A program made the position numbers and the translations under genes. From Desulforapulum autotrophicum HRM2 (GTDB taxonomy: Bacteria > Desulfobacterota > Desulfobacteria > Desulfobacterales > Desulfobacteraceae): 64,000 nt of DNA. Of this stretch, positions 1-8,496 are shown one piece after another (the stretch's first letter is position 1; the number at the start of each line of letters is the position of its first letter). The stretch covers positions 310,001 through 374,000 of the forward strand of contig NC_012108.1 in the NCBI RefSeq assembly GCF_000020365.1, read 5' to 3'. The notes beneath the pieces were generated by a model, which searched no databases, was not told where the DNA came from, and worked only from the letters and a program-made list of their open reading frames with translations.

Positions 1-1612
1 CCAGGGTGGGAAGAACCGAAAGGTCTTCCCTGGCATCCTGAAGGTGGGCAAGGGTTGCGGCATCTTTTTCGATGCGGGCTAGGTTTTCAGGAGCGAGGGC
101 TGCAAGGGTGGCAGCAAGCTCTTTGCGGGTCTGCTCTTCCTCGGTCTTTTCCATCTCCTGGTCCGGCACAAGGGTAAAAAGGACCCTGTGGGGATTATCC
201 AGAAAGTATCGCCTGATTCTGCCTTCAAAAAAACCGTCAATGGCCATCTCCCGGTTCAACCGCTCAAGATCATGGTCAAAATTCAAGCAGGAGAGGACAT
301 CACCTTCGTGTATCCACGGGCCGGTAAACGACAGCAACAGCTTGATGCCAAAGGGATAGGGGGTGTTGGTGATCTCTTTTTTGTGGAATTCGATCTGATG
401 AATGGCTGAGGCCACCATGGTTCGGTCAACACCCTTTTCAACCAGCTGCCCAAGGGTTTCAAAGATTAATTGTTCAACCTTTGGGGCTGCATCCCCTGCA
501 ACGTCCTTGAGACCGCAGGCAAACATGGTGTCACGCATGTCAGGGTCAAAGCCTGAGCCATCGCTCAGGGCCGAACCGAGATTGGAATCAATCAAGGCCT
601 TGCGAAGGGGAGAGGCGGCATTGCCAAGGAGTATCTGCTCAAGTACGCTCAGGACCAGGATCTCAAACGAGTCTTTCACATCGGCGGTAAGCCAGGCCAC
701 GCAGGCCTGAAATTTGTTGGAAGGATTCTCATCCCCGGCAAGGGGGTAGCGGGCATTGGCCGTTGTCTGTCTGTCCCACCGGGGTTGGGCTGAAACGGTG
801 GAATCCGGATCGATCCGTGTAAACCTGGCCAGCACCTTGTCTTCAATAATACTGAGGTGATCGGCCAGGGGGAGGTCTCCATAGGTGTAAAAAAAGGCGT
901 TGGAGGGATGATAAAACCTTGCATGAAAGGCACGCAGGGCTTCGTGGGTCAGGGTCGGTATCTCACGGGGTTCTCCTCCGGAATTGTTGCTATAGGTGGT
1001 ATCGGGATAAAGGGCCGCAACCAGGGATCTGCCCATGATCTGGTTGGGGGAGGACATGGCACCCTTCATTTCATTGTACACAACCCCCTTGTAGATGAGT
1101 TCCTTTGGTTCGCCGGGTGTCTGGGTCGGCTTGACTTCCAGGCGGTGTCCCTCCTGTTTGAAACTCAAGGAATCCAGTTTTGGGAAAAAGGCTGCATCCA
1201 GATACACATCCATGAGGTTGTAAAAATCTTTACGGTTCTGGGTGGAAAAGGGGTACATGGTCCAGTCAGATGCCGTAAAGGCGTTCATGAAGGTCGAAAG
1301 TCCCCGTTTGAGCATGGAGAAGAAGGGGTCTCTGACACCGTACTTTTCAGAGCCGCACAGCACCGTGTGTTCCAGAATATGGGCAACCCCCGTGGAATCA
1401 GCGGGGACGGTTCTAAAGGCAACCCCAAAAGTGTTTTCCCTGTCGTGGTTGCCAATGTGAACATGCCGTGCCCCGGTTGGCCCATGGACAAGTTGAAACA
1501 GGGTGCTGTCAATTTCTTCCAGAGGTTCTATGGCGGTCACCGTGTAATTGCCAATGGTGTCACCCTGTTTCAGGCCTTGCCGGTCAATGTTAAACTTTTT
1601 TGTAGATCCCAC
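1..1612 (-). CDS. Peptidase M16C family zinc metalloprotease (PreP/Cym1-like), C-terminus outside window
   Basis: The reverse strand is open from a GTG at 1612 to base 1, giving about 537 residues of an unfinished protein. The inverted zinc motif HILEH lies at about residues 78-82 and is followed by TVLCGSEKYG, the hallmark of the presequence-protease (M16C) branch. Family members are about 950-1000 residues, so a little over half is visible. They degrade unfolded peptides in a closed chamber formed by two M16 halves; here a cytoplasmic or periplasmic peptide-degrading role is inferred, and no signal peptide is seen. No ATG fits the usual N-terminus, and the GTG is preceded by AAGGG. It overlaps the upstream 149-residue gene by 23 bases, suggesting co-transcription. 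Confident for family, uncertain for start. Confidence 0.9.
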   Translation of the reverse strand, partial: MGSTKKFNIDRQGLKQGDTIGNYTVTAIEPLEEIDSTLFQLVHGPTGARHVHIGNHDRENTFGVAFRTVPADSTGVAHILEHTVLCGSEKYGVRDPFFSMLKRGLSTFMNAFTASDWTMYPFSTQNRKDFYNLMDVYLDAAFFPKLDSLSFKQEGHRLEVKPTQTPGEPKELIYKGVVYNEMKGAMSSPNQIMGRSLVAALYPDTTYSNNSGGEPREIPTLTHEALRAFHARFYHPSNAFFYTYGDLPLADHLSIIEDKVLARFTRIDPDSTVSAQPRWDRQTTANARYPLAGDENPSNKFQACVAWLTADVKDSFEILVLSVLEQILLGNAASPLRKALIDSNLGSALSDGSGFDPDMRDTMFACGLKDVAGDAAPKVEQLIFETLGQLVEKGVDRTMVASAIHQIEFHKKEITNTPYPFGIKLLLSFTGPWIHEGDVLSCLNFDHDLERLNREMAIDGFFEGRIRRYFLDNPHRVLFTLVPDQEMEKTEEEQTRKELAATLAALAPENLARIEKDAATLAHLQDAREDLSVLPTL

Positions 1613-2039
1613 GTTTTACCCTTTTTATTTTACTAGTTTTGTCCAGTCGGAAAATGATATTGCGTAATTTTTTATCGTCAAAGTTTGTTGCCGCCCGTAT
1701 GGTCTTAAAATCTGTCCCTTTGGGATGGTCTGCAATAACCCTGAGAACAATTTCTCCTGCATGGCCTCTTCCTATTTTTTCGGGCTGTTTTTTCGGTACC
1801 TTGTCGGAGGGGGGGGCTTCCCAGGAGTGATCGTCCGCCGGTTTCTGGGCTGTTTCTTTCGATCGTGGAGGGAACGCTCCGTTCTTGTCGTTGTTCGCCA
1901 TGGCCTCGACCATGGCCTCCAATCGATCAACCCGTTGCATTAACCCTTTGATATCCTCTATTGAGGGAATCTCAAACCCTTCGAGGAACTGCTTTAACAG
2001 TCCTTCCCAGGTCCCCCCCTGTGTTCTCCAATGAGTCAT
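1590..2039 (-). CDS. Hypothetical protein with N-terminal coiled coil and C-terminal winged-helix-like region
   Basis: A 149-residue protein with a strong AAGGAGG Shine-Dalgarno before its ATG. Residues about 1-50 contain a short amphipathic stretch (IEDIKGLMQRVDRLEAMVEA) that should form a coiled coil, similar in style to phasin-like granule-associated proteins. Residues 55-95 are polar and low in complexity. The last 55 residues (VLRVIADHPKG then LRNIIFRLDK and a basic tail) look like a small winged-helix domain. I do not recognise a named family. It could be a polyhydroxyalkanoate-associated or DNA-binding accessory protein. It sits just upstream of, and overlaps, the M16 peptidase gene, so the two are probably one transcript. 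Confidence 0.75.
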   Translation of the reverse strand: MTHWRTQGGTWEGLLKQFLEGFEIPSIEDIKGLMQRVDRLEAMVEAMANNDKNGAFPPRSKETAQKPADDHSWEAPPSDKVPKKQPEKIGRGHAGEIVLRVIADHPKGTDFKTIRAATNFDDKKLRNIIFRLDKTSKIKRVKRGIYKKV

Positions 2040-2199
2040 GATGCGCCTCCTTGATCTATAACCGGATGATAATTAAACAGCAGCTATCCTTGGCTTTTTA
2101 CTTGAACAACAGTTGTAATTAGACTGGGATGTCCAAGAATAAAAAAATTTCGCATTTGCAAATTCTGCACATATGCATTAAAAAATAATAACCAAAATA

Positions 2200-2219
2200 G
2201 ATATAGGATATACTATATC
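2200..2219. promoter_or_regulatory. Inverted repeat in the AT-rich divergent intergenic region
   Basis: The arms GATATAG (2200-2206) and CTATATC (2213-2219) are exact reverse complements separated by six bases. They lie in the 246-bp AT-rich gap between the leftward 149-residue gene and the rightward DUF2062-rsmA operon. A second small palindrome, ATTTGCAAAT, is at 2155-2164. Position and symmetry fit a regulator site or promoter region, but no regulator is identified. Confidence 0.3.
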
Positions 2220-2285
2220 TAATTACAATTACTTGCAGTTAAAATGAAAGTCAAGTAGTAATTTTTTTGAAAACAGGCAAAAAAC

Positions 2286-2828
2286 GTGGAAAACGAGCAG
2301 AAAAATAAGGAACGAGGAAAGCTTGCCCAGCAGGTAGACCAGATGTTGAGCCGGGTCCGGGAACTCCAGGGAAATCCCCATTATGTAGCCCTTGGCATGG
2401 CCATTGGTGTATTTGTGTCCATCACCCCCACTATTCCCTTTCATACCGTGATTGCCGTTGCAATGGCCTACCTGCTCGGGGCAAGTCGTCCTGCGGCCAT
2501 CATCGGGGTCTGGGTCAGCAATCCTTTTACCGTGGTCTTTTTGTACATTGCCTGCTACAAATTGGGGATTGTACTGTTTGGAAACAGGCTCGGGGATGCG
2601 GAAACGGTCAAGGCCCTGGTGGCAGCCATGGAGAGTGGCATCCCCTTAAAAGAGCAAATTCATGTTTTTGTTGATTTCTTTCATACCCGTCTGAAACTTT
2701 TTTTTGCAATGATTGCAGGGGGAGTCCTTCTTGGTATCCCATGCGGGATTATTGCTTATTTTGTGACCAAAGATTTTGTAAAGAAACTCCACCGCCAAAA
2801 AAAAATTAAAACCCAAGGGACCCTATGA
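2286..2828 (+). CDS. DUF2062 domain membrane protein
   Basis: A 180-residue protein starting at GTG. A charged N-terminus (about 25 residues, lysine-rich) is followed by the DUF2062 pattern: a short helix with NPHYVALGMAIGVF, a proline-rich turn ITPTIPFHT, a hydrophobic helix, the conserved VSNPFT, another membrane helix, and a final membrane segment near residues 140-165 before a lysine-rich tail. Function of the family is not established; members are inner-membrane proteins, sometimes fused to glycosyltransferases. Its stop codon overlaps the start of rsmA by four bases, so it is the first gene of the apparent rsmA-moeA operon. Confidence 0.85.
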   Translation: MENEQKNKERGKLAQQVDQMLSRVRELQGNPHYVALGMAIGVFVSITPTIPFHTVIAVAMAYLLGASRPAAIIGVWVSNPFTVVFLYIACYKLGIVLFGNRLGDAETVKALVAAMESGIPLKEQIHVFVDFFHTRLKLFFAMIAGGVLLGIPCGIIAYFVTKDFVKKLHRQKKIKTQGTL

Positions 2829-3679
2829 CCTATCCTGGAATATTGTTGAAAAAACAGCAACTCATGGCACGAAAAGAACTTGGCCAAAATTTTCTCAGCG
2901 ACCCCAATGCGGCCCGGATGATCGTCACCAAGGCAGGGATTTCAGATCAGGACCGGGTCCTTGAGATCGGTCCTGGTCTAGGGGCTTTGACCATACCTGC
3001 GGCAAAACTGGCCCGGGATCTGGTGGCCGTTGAAAAGGACACACGGCTTGCCGGGATTCTTATGGAGGAGCTTAAAAGGGAATCCATTGAGAACGTCGAA
3101 CTGATCAACAACGACATCCTGCACCAGGATCTCAATACCCTTTTTCGGGGGGAGAAGATAATTGTTATCGGTAACCTTCCCTACAACATCTCATCCCAGG
3201 TGCTTTTCATGCTCGTGGAAAACCGCCACCTCATCAAACGGGCCGTTCTTATGTTTCAGAAGGAGCTTACCGAAAGAATATCCGCATCCCCTGGAGGCCG
3301 GGATTATGGTCGACTGTCCGTTGTGATGCAGTACTGCTCAACCGTCAAAAAGATTGCAGATCTTCCGCCCCACCTTTTTTTCCCGAAACCTGCCGTGGAC
3401 TCCAGGGTGATCGAGGTGAATTTTTTTGAAACAACTCCCTATTCAGGAGAACGGGAACGCTTTTTATTCAAAGTCATCAAGGCGGCGTTTTCAAAAAGAA
3501 GAAAAACCCTGAGGAATTCCCTTGCCGGTGGTGAGCTTGACATCGATACAAAAGTGTCGGCAAAAATTCTTGAAACAGCTGAAATAGACCCAGTCAGAAG
3601 GGCGGAAACCCTTAGCGTCGAAGAGTATTCAAGACTGTCAGACGCCCTGTGGTCCATGCATGGTTCGGAGGAAGTATGA
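2825..3679 (+). CDS. rsmA: 16S rRNA (adenine1518/1519-N6)-dimethyltransferase
   Basis: A 284-residue SAM-dependent methyltransferase that dimethylates two adjacent adenines in helix 45 of 16S rRNA during late 30S assembly. ELGQNFLSD near residue 18, the SAM-binding EIGPGLG at about 47-53, and the catalytic NLPYNISS beginning at about 117 are all in place. The C-terminal four-helix region is present, ending in SVEEYSRLSDALW. The first ATG overlaps the upstream stop (ATGA), supporting translational coupling; an internal ATG at codon 14 (MARKELG) is the alternative start. The length matches KsgA/RsmA. The next gene again starts in an ATGA overlap. Confidence 0.97.
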   Translation: MTYPGILLKKQQLMARKELGQNFLSDPNAARMIVTKAGISDQDRVLEIGPGLGALTIPAAKLARDLVAVEKDTRLAGILMEELKRESIENVELINNDILHQDLNTLFRGEKIIVIGNLPYNISSQVLFMLVENRHLIKRAVLMFQKELTERISASPGGRDYGRLSVVMQYCSTVKKIADLPPHLFFPKPAVDSRVIEVNFFETTPYSGERERFLFKVIKAAFSKRRKTLRNSLAGGELDIDTKVSAKILETAEIDPVRRAETLSVEEYSRLSDALWSMHGSEEV

Positions 3680-5073
3680 GCAATCGTCAGATAAAGATTG
3701 AAGATCTCATTCATATCATAGTCCAGGGCGGCAGGGTGAAAACAGGGGTGGATGTTTACAATGACCATGGGGTCCTGCTCCTTGACAAGGACGTGGTTGT
3801 TGACAAGGTCAAAACCCTTGAGATCCTCATGGAAAAGGGAATCAGTTCCCTGCCCACTTCGGGAAGTGAGGGCGGTGTCTGGGATGCCCAGGGCAATGAG
3901 ATCAAAATTGAGGGAAATGGCACCATGGGGGGCGAACGAACAAAGGCGAAGCGCCCTGCCCCGATTGCCGGGGTCGGCACCATTGAACGGCGTCTTAAGG
4001 AGATCGAAGACCTGAAAACCGTTGCCGCCCAGAAATACGATGAGGCAAAGGATAGCATCAAGCGGGTGCTTGGCCAGATCCAGGAGAGCGGTGGCCAGTT
4101 TGACTATGACGAGGTTCAAACCCATGTCTCAGACCTTGTTGAATTTCTCACCGTCACGGACAATCCTTTTTCCTACCTGACCAAGGAGATCTTTTCCTAC
4201 GACGACTACCTGTACAACCACTCGGTCAATGTCTGCGCCATTGGAACAGCTGTTTTAAACCGGTTCAACAATAGCTTCAGCGCTGCAGTCAACGACTTTC
4301 TCTCTGTGGGGGAGCATGAGGCCTACGATCCTTTTGCAAAAAAAAAAAGCAGGGTAGACAATTCATACCGGTGTTACCATCGCGAAGAATTAGAAGAGAT
4401 CTCCATGGGGTTTTTTCTCCATGACATCGGCAAGGTCATGCTGCCTGACAAGGTGCTCAACAAATCGGGCAAGCTCACCAGTGATGAATTTGAACTGATT
4501 AAACGCCATTCCTTTGATTTTGGTGCCGAACTTCTGGAAAAGAACCGGTTGAGGAATTCCTATATCCGCAGCATTGTAAAAAATCACCATGCGCCGATTT
4601 TTATAGGAGAAGAGCGCTGTTATCCTGAAGGGGACCATCCAAGGGACATCCCCATCCATGTCAAGATTGCCAAGCTTGCCGATATCTACGACGCCATGAC
4701 ATCTAAACGCTGCTACAAAGAGGCGTTCAACCAGATCAACGTGGTAACGGAGATTTTCAGAAAATACGCCAAAAAAGACCCCATTCTCCAGTATGTGCTC
4801 CATGCCTTTGTAAAAAGCATTGGGATTTATCCGCCGGGAAGCATTGTCTTTCTCAGAAACGGCCAGCTGGCATACGTGCTTGAGAGTCAAGGTCCCCTGG
4901 TGATTGCCTTTACCGATATTCAGGGCAACACCCTAACCTCCAAACCCGATCCCATGGACATGGGTGACAAAAGCATCAGTGAAGATTTAAAGGTAGACAA
5001 CCGAAGAAGCGTTAAGACACCCCTGGAGGTTTGCGACCGTCTTCCTTCCTACCTTCAGCCTATAACAACATAA
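3676..5073 (+). CDS. HD-GYP-type domain protein with degenerate GYP motif
   Basis: A 465-residue protein. I chose the ATG at 3676 because GGAGGAAGT lies directly before it and it overlaps the rsmA stop. Residues 1-160 form an uncharacterised N-terminal region. Residues about 175-370 form an HD-GYP-like domain: NHSVNV (His182), HDIGK with His249-Asp250, KRHSFDFG, and KNHH at 302-305. The canonical HHExxDGxGYP is changed to HHAPIFIGEERCYP, so the GYP signature is only partly kept. Family members hydrolyse cyclic di-GMP. Metal-binding histidines remain, so activity is possible but not certain. It lies inside the rsmA-dapL-moeA operon, which gives no clear signalling partner. Confidence 0.88.
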   Translation: MSNRQIKIEDLIHIIVQGGRVKTGVDVYNDHGVLLLDKDVVVDKVKTLEILMEKGISSLPTSGSEGGVWDAQGNEIKIEGNGTMGGERTKAKRPAPIAGVGTIERRLKEIEDLKTVAAQKYDEAKDSIKRVLGQIQESGGQFDYDEVQTHVSDLVEFLTVTDNPFSYLTKEIFSYDDYLYNHSVNVCAIGTAVLNRFNNSFSAAVNDFLSVGEHEAYDPFAKKKSRVDNSYRCYHREELEEISMGFFLHDIGKVMLPDKVLNKSGKLTSDEFELIKRHSFDFGAELLEKNRLRNSYIRSIVKNHHAPIFIGEERCYPEGDHPRDIPIHVKIAKLADIYDAMTSKRCYKEAFNQINVVTEIFRKYAKKDPILQYVLHAFVKSIGIYPPGSIVFLRNGQLAYVLESQGPLVIAFTDIQGNTLTSKPDPMDMGDKSISEDLKVDNRRSVKTPLEVCDRLPSYLQPITT

Positions 5074-5100
5074 AAGAAGAAAATATAAAAAGGACATTTA

Positions 5101-6330
5101 ATGATAAGATCTAATCCACACTATGAAAAACTAAGATCCTCCTATCTCTTTTCAGACATTGCAAAACGGGTGGCTGCCCACCAGGAGAGCCATCCTGGGG
5201 TTGACATCATTCGACTGGGTATCGGTGACGTTACCCATGCCCTGCCCGACGCCTGTGTTGCGGCCTTTCACCGGGGGGTTGATGAAATGGCTAATGATGC
5301 CACCTTCCGGGGCTATGGACCCGAGCAGGGATATGCCTTTCTCCGGGAGAAGATCGCGTCTGAGGATTTCAAGGCCCGGGGAGCCGACATTGACAGTGAC
5401 GAGATTTTTGTGAGTGACGGGGCCAAATGTGACACTGGAAATTTCCAGGAGCTTTTCAGCACGGACATACGCATCGCCATTCCAGACCCTGTTTACCCTG
5501 TTTACCTTGACACCAACGTCATGGCCGGTCGAACCGGTGAGTTCAAAGACGGCAGGTATGGTGGGGTCAGTTACATGGACTGCACCGCAGAGAATAATTT
5601 TGTACCGGATCTTCCACAAGAACAGGTAGATCTTATCTATCTGTGTTTTCCCAACAACCCCACGGGAACGACCATTACAAAGCCCGAACTCAAACGCTGG
5701 GTGGATTATGCCCACGAGGCAAAGGCCCTGATCCTGTTTGATGCAGCCTATGAGGCCTTTATCCGGGATGATACGCTCCCCCGATCCATTTACGAAATTG
5801 AGGGTGCAAAAGAGGTGGCCGTAGAATTCAGAAGTTTTTCCAAGACCGCAGGTTTTACCGGAACCCGGTGTGCCTACACCGTGGTGCCAAAGGCATGCAG
5901 GGTGTTTGATCAAAAAGGCGCCGCCATCGCCCTTCATCCCCTATGGAACCGGCGTCATACGACCAAGTTCAACGGGGTTTCCTATCCGGTCCAGCGGGCG
6001 GCCGAGGCGGTCTACTCCACCGAGGGCAAGGCCCAGGTCAAGGCACTTGCCGATGGGTACCTGGATAATGCAGGAATTATTCGAAGGGCCATGGACACCA
6101 TGGGGTTTGACTGTGTGGGCGGAATAGATTCTCCCTACGTCTGGATAAACGGCAACGGTCGGGATTCCTGGGCTTTTTTTGACCTGCTTCTTAAAAAGGC
6201 CGGGGTGGTCTGCACGCCGGGTACCGGTTTTGGACAATGCGGTGAGGGGTATATCAGAATCAGTGCCTTTAACAGCCGTGAAAAAGTTGAGACTGCCATG
6301 GCCCGCATGAAAGAAGCCCTGGGATCATGA
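5101..6330 (+). CDS. dapL: LL-diaminopimelate aminotransferase
   Basis: A 409-residue fold-type I PLP enzyme. It converts L-tetrahydrodipicolinate and glutamate to LL-diaminopimelate in one step, bypassing the succinylase route of lysine and peptidoglycan precursor synthesis. Family marks are RLGIGDVTH near residue 38, [10 protein letters not shown] at about 69-78, VSDGAKCD at about 104-111, FPNNPTGT near 183-190, and the PLP lysine in [11 protein letters not shown] (Lys248). Length is typical of DapL. It follows the HD-GYP gene by 27 bases, and its stop overlaps the start of moeA by four bases. DapL is common in deltaproteobacteria. Confidence 0.95.
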   Translation: MIRSNPHYEKLRSSYLFSDIAKRVAAHQESHPGVDIIRLGIGDVTHALPDACVAAFHRGVDEMANDATFRGYGPEQGYAFLREKIASEDFKARGADIDSDEIFVSDGAKCDTGNFQELFSTDIRIAIPDPVYPVYLDTNVMAGRTGEFKDGRYGGVSYMDCTAENNFVPDLPQEQVDLIYLCFPNNPTGTTITKPELKRWVDYAHEAKALILFDAAYEAFIRDDTLPRSIYEIEGAKEVAVEFRSFSKTAGFTGTRCAYTVVPKACRVFDQKGAAIALHPLWNRRHTTKFNGVSYPVQRAAEAVYSTEGKAQVKALADGYLDNAGIIRRAMDTMGFDCVGGIDSPYVWINGNGRDSWAFFDLLLKKAGVVCTPGTGFGQCGEGYIRISAFNSREKVETAMARMKEALGS

Positions 6331-7568
6331 AGAATTTTTTTAAGGTAAAAACCCTCAAAGAGGTTATGGCCCTGGTGGGCTCCTTTAAACCGGTCCTTCA
6401 GGAGACGGTTCCCATTGACGAGGCCTTTTTTAGGGTTCTGGGTGAGGAGATCGCAGCCGATCAGGATCTTCCCGGTTTCAAGCGATCGACCATGGATGGG
6501 TATGCCGTTAAGGCAGATTCAACCTTTGGGGCGTCGGAATCCAGTCCGGCCTGGCTCACCTTGACCCAAGCCATTCCCATGGGCAAGGTGCCTGAATTTA
6601 CCCTCGCACCGGGTGAGGCAGCAAGAATATCCACCGGCGGCATGTTGCCTTCCGGTGCGGACAGCGTCGTGATGATCGAGCACACGGATGCGGTGGATGA
6701 AACGGCCATTGAGGTGTACAAGAGCGTTGCCCCCATGACCAACGTCATTGACCGAAACGAGGATTTTAAAAAAAATGAAACCATCCTTGGCGTTGGCACA
6801 AGGGTAAGGCCCCAGGAAGCGGGGCTTGCCGCAGCCCTTGGCCTGGATCGACTCAAGGTGTTCAAGCGCCCGATTGTGGGCATCATCTCCACCGGGGACG
6901 AGGTTGTCCCGGTGACACAGACGCCGGCCCTGGGAGAGATCCGGGACATCAATACCTATACCCTTGCGGGCCTTGTCAGGGAGGCCGGTGCGGTTCCTGT
7001 CTGCTACGGCATTGTCAAGGACAATGAAGAGGCACTTTTCAGCGTGTGCCGGCAGGCCGTTGACCACTGCGACATGGTTCTCATCTCCGGGGGAAGCTCC
7101 GTGGGTGTCAGGGACTTTACCGTGGAGATTCTCTCAAAACTTGCCCAAACCCGACTCCTTATCCATGGTATCTCCATCAGCCCTGGAAAACCCACGATCC
7201 TGGCACGATCGGGTATCAAGCCTGTGTGGGGGCTTCCCGGTCATGTGGTATCGGCCATGGTGGTTTTCCGGGTGGTGGTACTGCCCTTTCTCAACAGGCT
7301 CCAGGGGCTTTCCAGCCCCCCGGGATCTGCCATCACCCTGCCGGCCAGACTCTCGAGAAACATTGCCTCGGCCCAGGGCAGAAGCGATTTTGTCAGGGTT
7401 TGCCTTAAAACGGACGGGCAGGGCCTTGTGGCAGAACCTGTGCTTGGCAAATCCGGCCTGATCCGGACCATGGTCCTGGCCGACGGGTTGCTTGAGATCG
7501 GAGAAAATGTCGAGGGTGTTGAAAGAGACACAATGGTTCAGATCATGCCCTTGAGCAATTATTTTTGA
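6327..7568 (+). CDS. moeA: Molybdopterin molybdenumtransferase MoeA
   Basis: A 413-residue MoeA/gephyrin-E domain protein that inserts molybdate (or tungstate) into adenylylated molybdopterin. Visible blocks are the N-terminal [14 protein letters not shown], then [19 protein letters not shown], the MPT-binding core GIISTGDE and [11 protein letters not shown], the [12 protein letters not shown] loop, and the ISPGKPTI and [11 protein letters not shown] segments, followed by the small C-terminal domain (SDFVRV). Length is normal. It ends the operon beginning at the DUF2062 gene, and the next gene downstream is a second MoeA-like protein beyond a repeat cluster. Two MoeA proteins in one organism are often taken to mean separate handling of Mo and W; that is inference here. 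Confidence 0.94.
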   Translation: MKNFFKVKTLKEVMALVGSFKPVLQETVPIDEAFFRVLGEEIAADQDLPGFKRSTMDGYAVKADSTFGASESSPAWLTLTQAIPMGKVPEFTLAPGEAARISTGGMLPSGADSVVMIEHTDAVDETAIEVYKSVAPMTNVIDRNEDFKKNETILGVGTRVRPQEAGLAAALGLDRLKVFKRPIVGIISTGDEVVPVTQTPALGEIRDINTYTLAGLVREAGAVPVCYGIVKDNEEALFSVCRQAVDHCDMVLISGGSSVGVRDFTVEILSKLAQTRLLIHGISISPGKPTILARSGIKPVWGLPGHVVSAMVVFRVVVLPFLNRLQGLSSPPGSAITLPARLSRNIASAQGRSDFVRVCLKTDGQGLVAEPVLGKSGLIRTMVLADGLLEIGENVEGVERDTMVQIMPLSNYF

Positions 7569-7635
7569 TGGGCCGGTGTTTGGCCCTTGTCCATTAAACC
7601 GGCACGGCCGGGGTGAGAGATGGCATCCGGCTACA

Positions 7636-7777
7636 ATGAACGATGAAACACGATAATACAGGGCAGGCGATGGCACCATTCCGCCCCCTTTGGTTTACAA
7701 TGCTCCGGTCAGGGAAACAAAAGGGGGCTCGAAAGTCGAGACTTTCACAATGATGTTTCGACGGAAGTTTCTTATAA
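7636..7777. repeat. Internally shortened copy of the long-hairpin repeat family
   Basis: This stretch shares both outer flanks with the copies at 8020-8294 and 46277-46549: a left flank containing ATGAAACACGATAATAC and GGGCAGGCGATGG, and a right flank containing AAAGTCGAGACTTTCACAAT and TGTTTCGAC. Between them the hairpin is only 46 bp (7683-7728), with arms GCCCCCTTTGGTTT and AAACAAAAGGGGGC that pair with one mismatch. The long internal segment of the other two copies is missing. It is the first element of the roughly 930-bp gene-free region 7569-8496. Confidence 0.75.
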
Positions 7778-7825
7778 TCCAGATGTCCTGGCGGACACAA
7801 GGAAACACGAAACTCGACACTAGTA

Positions 7826-7973
7826 GGCAGGCGGGAACGGGTGTTGCCCTGAACGGATTAAATGGCAACGGTGGACACGAGGTCCAAGGAGTTGCCATTT
7901 CCCTCGGACCAGGCCATGGACGGCCTGGGAGAATGAGAGAATGAGAGAAGGGTAACACCCGTTTCCGCCTGCC
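7826..7973. repeat. Long palindrome (148 bp), different arm sequence
   Basis: The left arm 7826-7850 (GGCAGGCGGGAACGGGTG and on) and right arm 7949-7973 are reverse complements over 25 bases with two mismatches. A second pair of arms, AAATGGCAAC at 7860-7869 and GTTGCCATTT at 7891-7900, nests inside. Transcribed from either side this would form a large cruciform or RNA hairpin. It is sandwiched between two copies of the other hairpin family and carries no plausible gene. Confidence 0.75.
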
Positions 7974-8019
7974 GATCGAAGCGAGTTTCATATAACGGCC
8001 ATGTCGGCCTGCCGACACA

Positions 8020-8294
8020 ACGAAGCATGAAACACGATGATACCGGGCAGGCGATAGTACCATTCCGCCCTCTTTGGTTACCCTGACCGGAACGGTAAAC
8101 GTCGGGGGGATTTTTGCCCTTCCAGACTAAAGCGCAGGAACTGCGGGCTAAAGTCCTCAAACAGCCTGCGCTTCTTAACGCCTGGAAGGGCAAAAATCCT
8201 AACCCCTTTGGTTTACAATGTTCCAGTCAGGGTAACCAAAGAGGGCTCTAAAGTCGAGACTTTCACAATGATGTTTCGACAAGAGTTTCTTATA
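8020..8294. repeat. Full-length copy of the long-hairpin repeat family
   Basis: A 275-bp element nearly identical to 46277-46549. The 180-bp hairpin at 8067-8246 has exact outer arms of 21 bases (8067-8087 and 8226-8246), exact inner arms of 16 bases (8110-8125 ATTTTTGCCCTTCCAG, and 8182-8197), and a further inner pair around AAGCGCAGG and CCTGCGCTT. The flanks outside the hairpin are also conserved between copies. There is no transposase and no coding potential, so it resembles a MITE-like or REP-like palindromic element. Confidence 0.85.
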
Positions 8295-8470
8295 AACCGG
8301 CACGGCCGGAACGATGTATCTGCTCTGGCCACAACGAACAATGAAACGCCTCTTTTTGCAATGCTTTGGTGGGTGTTTCATATAAACCGGCACGGCCGGA
8401 GCGAGGTATGGCTCCGGCCTCAACGAATTTTGAAACGCCGTCATTGACAATGCTTTGGCAAGTGTTTCAT
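8292..8470. repeat. Two tandem imperfect 90-bp direct repeats
   Basis: Unit A (8292-8381) and unit B (8382-8470) both begin ATAAACCGGCACGGCCGGA, have GAAACGCC in the middle, then CAATGCTTTGG, and end GTGTTTCATAT. They differ mainly in the middle. The 5' part also resembles sequence at 7598-7640, and a diverged copy seems to lie on the reverse strand at 58590-58690. The second unit ends 26 bases before the start of the downstream MoeA-like gene, so the repeats lie in its leader. Confidence 0.75.
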
Positions 8471-8496
8471 ATAAAAAAAAATACGGGGAAAAACCC

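Noticed and set aside
857-1636. Rightward open frame of about 259 codons
   Set aside because: It lies antisense to the M16 peptidase, whose reverse-strand frame has the HILEH zinc motif. The rightward translation shows no recognisable domain.
5152-5937. Leftward open frame of about 261 codons
   Set aside because: It is antisense to dapL, which has all its catalytic motifs. The reverse translation has no domain and no ribosome-binding site.
7690-8447. Short open frames inside the repeat cluster on both strands
   Set aside because: They follow repeat sequence and hairpin arms, are not conserved between repeat copies and have no family match.
8292-8470. Possible CRISPR array
   Set aside because: There are only two imperfect 90-bp units, repeats and spacers cannot be told apart, and no cas genes are present.
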